This document shows positions 60,516-64,000 of a stretch of DNA of 64,000 nt, piece after piece (the first letter of the stretch is position 1; the number at the start of each line of letters is the position of its first letter). The notes under the pieces are model-generated. The model did no database searches, was not told the DNA's origin, and was given only the letters and a program-made list of their open reading frames with translations. The stretch comes from Oscillospiraceae bacterium (lineage in GTDB: Bacteria; Bacillota; Clostridia; Oscillospirales; Oscillospiraceae). The translations under genes were made by a program, and so were the position numbers. The DNA is taken from positions 1 through 64,000 of the forward strand of contig JAEDEN010000001.1 in assembly GCA_016293265.1 (NCBI GenBank), read 5' to 3'.

Positions 60516-61955
60516 ATGGCAGTTTTGAATCATCTGGAGCCCCGGAAGGTCTTTTCTTTCTTTGAGGAGCTCTGCGCCATTCCCCACGGCAGCGGCAACA
60601 CCCGGCAGATCTCCGATTACCTGGTGGACTTTGCCGCCCAGCGCGGCCTGGAGGCTTATCAGGACGCGCTGAATAATGTCATCATCATCAAGGAGGCTAC
60701 GCCGGGTTATGAATCCGCCGCCCCCGTCATCCTCCAGGGCCATATGGATATGGTCTGCGAAAAGACCGCCGGCTGCCCGAAGGACATGGAGCGGGAGGGG
60801 CTGGAGCTGGTGGTGGAGGGAGATACCATCTACGCCAGGGACACCACTCTGGGCGGCGACGACGGGATTGCCGTGGCCATGGGCCTGGCCATCCTGGATT
60901 CCAACGACCTGAGCCATCCCCGCCTGGAGGTCATCTTCACCGTGGATGAGGAGACGGGGATGCAGGGGGCCATGGAGCTGGACGTATCCATGCTTCGCGG
61001 CCGGCGGATGCTGAACCTGGACTCCGAGGCGGAAGGGGTTTTCACCGTGAGCTGCGCCGGCGGCAATATGAGCCGCTGCACCCTGCCTGTCAGCCGGGAG
61101 GCTTACGGTGGGGAAACGGCTGTCATCACGGTGGGCGGCCTGGACGGGGGACACTCCGGCGTGGAGATCCACAAGGGCCGGGGCAACGCCTGTATGCTCC
61201 TGGGCCGGGTGCTGGCTGCGGCGGCAAAGGAAACGGAGCTTCGCATCGTGTCTGTTTCCGGCGGATTGAAGGATAACGCCATCCCCCGGGAAGCCGTTGC
61301 CGTCGTTGCGGCGGCGGACGTGGGGGAGGTGGAAGCGGCTGTGAGAAAGATGGACGCCGCGCTGAAAAACGAGTACCGCGTGACGGACGGGGGGGTGTTC
61401 GTCACCTGCGATGCCGGAAAGAAGGAGACGGCGCCTATGGACGCCGGCTCCACCCGCCGCCTTTTGGCCCTGCTCACCTGCGCACCTAACGGCGTCCAGG
61501 CCATGAGCGCCGGAATCCCCGGGCTGGTGCAGACCTCACTGAATCTGGGTGTTCTGAAGACCGGGGAGGAACAGGTGGAGGCCACCTTCTGCGTGCGCAG
61601 CAGCGTGGAGAGCCAGAAGACGATGCTGGTACACCGTCTGGAGTGCCTGATGGAAGCCCTGGGGGGCAGTGTGAAGGTCTCCGGCGACTATCCCGGCTGG
61701 GAATACCGCAGCGAATCCCCACTGCGGGAGCTGATGGCGGAGGTCTACCGGGAACAATACGGCAAGGAACCCGTCATCGAGGCGATCCACGCGGGACTTG
61801 AGTGCGGCCTTTTCGCCGGAAAGCTCCCCGGCCTGGACTGCGTGTCCGTGGGTCCGGACCTCACCGAGATTCACACCACCCGGGAGCGGATGCACATCGC
61901 TTCCGTCCAGCGCCTGTGGGCGATGGTGGTGGAGACACTGAAACGAATGAAATGA
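60516..61955 (+). CDS. pepD: Aminoacyl-histidine dipeptidase (PepD, M20 family)
   Basis: A 479-residue zinc metallopeptidase: GHMDMVCEK, LGGDDGIAVAMGLAIL, TVDEETGMQGA, the lid domain (about 190-390) and the final metal histidine near HAGLECGLFAGK. It cleaves carnosine-like and other dipeptides in the cytosol. Forms an operon with the PqqD-like gene. Confidence 0.93.
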   Translation: MAVLNHLEPRKVFSFFEELCAIPHGSGNTRQISDYLVDFAAQRGLEAYQDALNNVIIIKEATPGYESAAPVILQGHMDMVCEKTAGCPKDMEREGLELVVEGDTIYARDTTLGGDDGIAVAMGLAILDSNDLSHPRLEVIFTVDEETGMQGAMELDVSMLRGRRMLNLDSEAEGVFTVSCAGGNMSRCTLPVSREAYGGETAVITVGGLDGGHSGVEIHKGRGNACMLLGRVLAAAAKETELRIVSVSGGLKDNAIPREAVAVVAAADVGEVEAAVRKMDAALKNEYRVTDGGVFVTCDAGKKETAPMDAGSTRRLLALLTCAPNGVQAMSAGIPGLVQTSLNLGVLKTGEEQVEATFCVRSSVESQKTMLVHRLECLMEALGGSVKVSGDYPGWEYRSESPLRELMAEVYREQYGKEPVIEAIHAGLECGLFAGKLPGLDCVSVGPDLTEIHTTRERMHIASVQRLWAMVVETLKRMK

Positions 61956-62006
61956 CGTGCCGGGACGGTCAAAACCCCAGAGGATCGGGGGAAGGCCGTT
62001 GCGAAC

Positions 62007-62048
62007 GACGGAGTGGCGAAGCGAAAGCGGCGCCGCTCCGTCTTTTTA
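62007..62048 (+). terminator. Intrinsic terminator after pepD
   Basis: Arms GACGGAGTGGCG (62007-62018) and CGCCGCTCCGTC (62031-62042) with one wobble pair, then TTTTTAT. Confidence 0.88.
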
Positions 62049-62131
62049 TCCCGATGGGCTTCAGAGCCAAAAGGATCATCCCGGAAGGGGAAAAGCCCCT
62101 GGGGCGGTTCATAAAAAAGGAAAAGAAACCA

Positions 62132-62160
62132 TTGACAGGAAGTAAAATCAGTGCTATATA
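62132..62160 (+). promoter_or_regulatory. Consensus promoter of the metY leader
   Basis: TTGACA (62132-62137), 17 bases, TATATA (62155-62160). The leader to metY is about 250 bases long. Confidence 0.85.
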
Positions 62161-62213
62161 TAATCATATAAACCAATTGTGTTTATGGGTAATTAGAGGG
62201 GAGGACAGAACGG

Positions 62214-62330
62214 ATGACGAACATTCTGGGACGGCTGCTGCGCAGCAATTTCCGCTGTGGACGAATGCTGTACTCCCGGACAAGTGATATGGCCGGGCGC
62301 ACCGTCATGCTCTGTTTGCGCCCCTGGTGA
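62214..62330 (+). CDS. 38-residue leader reading frame upstream of metY
   Basis: An ATG at 62214 with GGGGAGG (about 62198-62204) opens a 38-codon frame ending in TGA at 62328-62330. The peptide has four methionines, two cysteines and many arginines and resembles no family I know. It ends 23 bases before a terminator hairpin and lies on the metY transcript, so it may be a leader peptide whose translation affects read-through, or simply a fortuitous frame inside a structured RNA leader. Confidence 0.45.
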   Translation: MTNILGRLLRSNFRCGRMLYSRTSDMAGRTVMLCLRPW

Positions 62331-62353
62331 AAAGCCGCACCGCCATACCTCTT

Positions 62354-62390
62354 GCCCGGGAGCTGACCGTCAGCCCCGGCTTTTTTATTT
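62354..62390 (+). terminator. Terminator hairpin in the metY leader (candidate attenuator)
   Basis: GCCCGGGAGCTGAC pairs imperfectly with GTCAGCCCCGGC (about 62354-62380), followed by TTTTTTATTT. It is 30 bases before metY and after a strong promoter, so it must be bypassed for metY expression. CCGGGC at about 62293-62298 could pair with GCCCGG at 62354-62359 as an antiterminator. Confidence 0.7.
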
Positions 62391-62418
62391 CAAAAAAATA
62401 TTGAGAGAGGTATTTACC

Positions 62419-63702
62419 ATGAGTAACTATAGATTCGAGACTTTGCAGCTTCATGTGGGCCAGGAGCAGCCCGACCCCACCACCGATGCCCGGGCCGTAC
62501 CCATTTACCAGACCACTTCTTACGTGTTCCGCAATTCCGCCCACGCCGCTGCCCGCTTCGGCCTGGCGGACGCCGGCAACATCTACGGCCGCCTGACCAA
62601 TTCCACTCAGGATGTGCTGGAAAAGCGGCTGACTGCCCTGGAGGGCGGCGTGGCCGCCCTGGCCCTGGCCTCCGGCGCCGCGGCCATCACCTACGCCATC
62701 CAGGCCCTGGCCCAGGCCGGGGATCACATTGTGGCCCAGAAGACCATCTACGGCGGCAGCTATAACCTGCTGGCCCACACCCTGCCCCAGTATGGTATTT
62801 CCACCACCTTTGTGAATGCCCATAACCTGGCAGAAGTGGAGAACGCCATCCAGCCCAATACCAAGGCTGTCTATCTGGAGACTCTGGGCAACCCCAATTC
62901 CGATATCCCTGATATCGACGCCATCGCCGCCATCGCCCATCGGCACGGCCTGCCCCTGGTGATCGACAACACCTTCGGCACTCCCTATCTCATCCGCCCC
63001 ATTGAGCACGGCGCCGATATCGTGGTCCACTCCGCCACCAAGTTCATCGGCGGCCACGGCACCACCCTGGGCGGCATCATCGTGGACAGCGGGAAGTTCG
63101 ACTGGAAGGCCAGCGGAAAGTACGCTCCCATCGCCGCCCCCAATCCCAGCTATCACGGCGTTTCCTTCGTGGACGCCGCCGGCCCTGCCGCCTTCGTCAC
63201 CTACATCCGTGCCATCCTCCTGCGGGATACCGGCGCCACCATTTCTCCCTTCAATGCGTTCCTGCTGCTCCAGGGTGTGGAGACCCTCTCTCTGCGGCTG
63301 GACCGTCACGCCGAGAACACCAAGAAAGTAGTGGAGTACCTGGCGAACCATCCCCAGGTGGAGCATGTGAACCACCCCAGCCTGCCCGACCATCCCGACC
63401 ACGCCCTGTACGAGAAATATTTCCCCAATGGCGGCGCGTCCATCTTTACCTTCGAGATCAAGGGAGGACAGGCCGAGGCCCACAAGTTCATCGACAGCCT
63501 GGAGATTTTCTCCCTGCTGGCTAACGTGGCGGACGTGAAGTCACTGGTGATCCACCCCGCCACCACCACCCACTCCCAGCTCACCCCGGAGGAGCTGCTG
63601 GATCAGGGGATCAAGCCCAACACCATCCGCCTCTCCATCGGCACCGAGCATATTGACGATATCATCGCCGACCTGGAGAAGGGCTTTGCCGCGGTAAAAT
63701 AA
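62419..63702 (+). CDS. metY: O-acetylhomoserine sulfhydrylase (MetY-type)
   Basis: A 427-residue PLP enzyme of the Cys/Met gamma family: FETLQLHVGQ, YGRLTNSTQDVLEKRL, LETLGNPNSDIPD, the PLP lysine in HSATKFIGGHG (about K208) and HPATTTHSQL at the C-terminus. The length and IVVHSATKF pattern fit O-acetylhomoserine aminocarboxypropyltransferase, which makes homocysteine from O-acetylhomoserine and sulfide. GAGAGG supports ATG 62419. Controlled through the leader described above and possibly by the Rrf2-type regulator facing it. Confidence 0.93.
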   Translation: MSNYRFETLQLHVGQEQPDPTTDARAVPIYQTTSYVFRNSAHAAARFGLADAGNIYGRLTNSTQDVLEKRLTALEGGVAALALASGAAAITYAIQALAQAGDHIVAQKTIYGGSYNLLAHTLPQYGISTTFVNAHNLAEVENAIQPNTKAVYLETLGNPNSDIPDIDAIAAIAHRHGLPLVIDNTFGTPYLIRPIEHGADIVVHSATKFIGGHGTTLGGIIVDSGKFDWKASGKYAPIAAPNPSYHGVSFVDAAGPAAFVTYIRAILLRDTGATISPFNAFLLLQGVETLSLRLDRHAENTKKVVEYLANHPQVEHVNHPSLPDHPDHALYEKYFPNGGASIFTFEIKGGQAEAHKFIDSLEIFSLLANVADVKSLVIHPATTTHSQLTPEELLDQGIKPNTIRLSIGTEHIDDIIADLEKGFAAVK

Positions 63703-63715
63703 GGATCCGCGCAGT

Positions 63716-63754
63716 CAAGGGGGACGCCCACTGAAATAGTGGACGCCCCCCTTG
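63716..63754. terminator. Hairpin after metY
   Basis: A 17-base stem (63716-63732 with 63738-63754) with two wobble-type pairs, loop GAAAT; no clear T-tail. Confidence 0.6.
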
Positions 63755-63788
63755 AGCCGGTTTGAACTTCAAATGTGCCTGGTGGATA

Positions 63789-63813
63789 AGGAGCAGGGAT
63801 GCTCCTGTTTGTT
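63789..63813 (+). terminator. Second hairpin between metY and the Rrf2 gene
   Basis: AGGAGCA (63789-63795) pairs with TGCTCCT (63800-63806), loop GGGA, then GTTTGTTTG. Confidence 0.55.
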
Positions 63814-63818
63814 TGCGG

Positions 63819-64000
63819 TCAGATCATGTAGTAATCTCCGGCAGTGCCGGACCGCATCAGATCTGCCACCGTGATATTGTTCAGATAATCATTGATGACC
63901 TTGTCAAGCCCCTGCCACATGGACAGCGTGCGGCATTCTGCCATTTTGGGACAGACCTTTGCACCATGGCCCAGGCAGGAGACGGGGGCCAGGGATTCTT
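63819..64000 (-). CDS. Rrf2-family regulator (CymR/IscR-like), 5' part outside the window
   Basis: The last 60 codons are visible, ending in TGA (63819-63821). The segment PVSCLGHGAKVCPKMAECRTLSMW carries the three-cysteine pattern of Rrf2 proteins, followed by LDKVINDYLNNITVADLM. Such proteins include CymR, the cysteine-metabolism repressor, and iron-sulfur sensor IscR. Location facing metY favours a sulfur-metabolism role. The DNA-binding half is beyond the edge. Confidence 0.85.
   Translation of the reverse strand, partial: ESLAPVSCLGHGAKVCPKMAECRTLSMWQGLDKVINDYLNNITVADLMRSGTAGDYYMI

Noticed and set aside
62167..62418. SAM-I riboswitch or T-box upstream of metY
   Set aside because: Neither the SAM-I core nor the T-box sequence is visible by eye; kept only as an unidentified leader.

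Overview
The window looks like a chromosomal segment of a GC-rich, endospore-forming anaerobic Firmicute, most like the Oscillospiraceae/Ruminococcaceae of the gut (Flavonifractor/Lawsonibacter/Oscillibacter type). This rests on what is encoded: spore-maturation genes spmA/spmB, a GerM-type lipoprotein, an AbrB-type switch protein with a zinc ribbon, the rplU-prp-rpmA-obg order, a ClpC-type unfoldase, a biotin-dependent carboxyltransferase module and an Rrf2/CymR-like regulator beside metY. Genus assignment is inference. Most of the window is ordinary, densely packed chromosome with many ATGA stop/start overlaps and intrinsic terminators. No rRNA, convincing tRNA, CRISPR array or intact transposon was seen.

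Layout: (1) 1-3.2 kb is accessory DNA. It starts with a visibly AT-rich block holding a zinc-ribbon DUF2089-like protein, a translationally coupled 22-residue membrane peptide and two small proteins, followed by a DUF1835/DUF3658 protein. (2) 3.4-13.2 kb is a catabolic locus: two HAD phosphatases (AraL-like and phosphomannomutase-like), two paralogous DeoR regulators that converge tail to tail, an AraM-type glycerol-1-phosphate dehydrogenase homologue, an Fbp/Afu/Phn-type ABC importer and an AraD-type epimerase. I think this is the best candidate for an undescribed system: uptake and oxidation of a phosphorylated polyol, joining central metabolism through AraD. (3) 13.4-18.3 kb carries a D-Ala-D-Ala carboxypeptidase and a coupled operon of a ComEA-like protein, response regulator, histidine kinase and GerMN lipoprotein. 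(4) 18.3-24.4 kb has spmAB, the AbrB-type regulator, rsmI-trmN6, a small ferredoxin and clpC. (5) 24.5-28.9 kb has a large membrane protein of unknown function and the rplU-prp-rpmA-obg block. (6) 29-41 kb has a GNAT remnant, an aminotransferase, trmO, a glycosyltransferase, ferritin, an oxaloacetate-decarboxylase-type module (alpha, biotin carrier, gamma), sfsA, mntP, a domain-permuted XdhC protein, a TtcA-like thiolase, an HD protein and htrA. (7) 41-58 kb has an FAD oxidoreductase, a hydroxyacid dehydrogenase, a butanol-dehydrogenase-like enzyme, mnmA, an acyltransferase, rlmA, a MATE pump, a NifS-type desulfurase, mtaB, a YfbR-like nucleotidase, recG, a phosphoesterase and an unusual cytoplasmic ParB-like/BMP-like fusion protein under a LacI-type operator. 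(8) 58-64 kb has asnS, a stand-alone PqqD-like protein, pepD, and metY behind a long leader with a 38-codon reading frame and a terminator, facing a truncated Rrf2 regulator at the window edge.

Themes: RNA-modifying enzymes are abundant (RsmI, TrmN6, TrmO, TtcA-like, MnmA, RlmA, MtaB) and the NifS-type desulfurase could supply sulfur for MnmA and TtcA. Sulfur amino acid control is suggested by metY plus the Rrf2 protein. Product names rest on motif and family recognition by eye; no database search was run.
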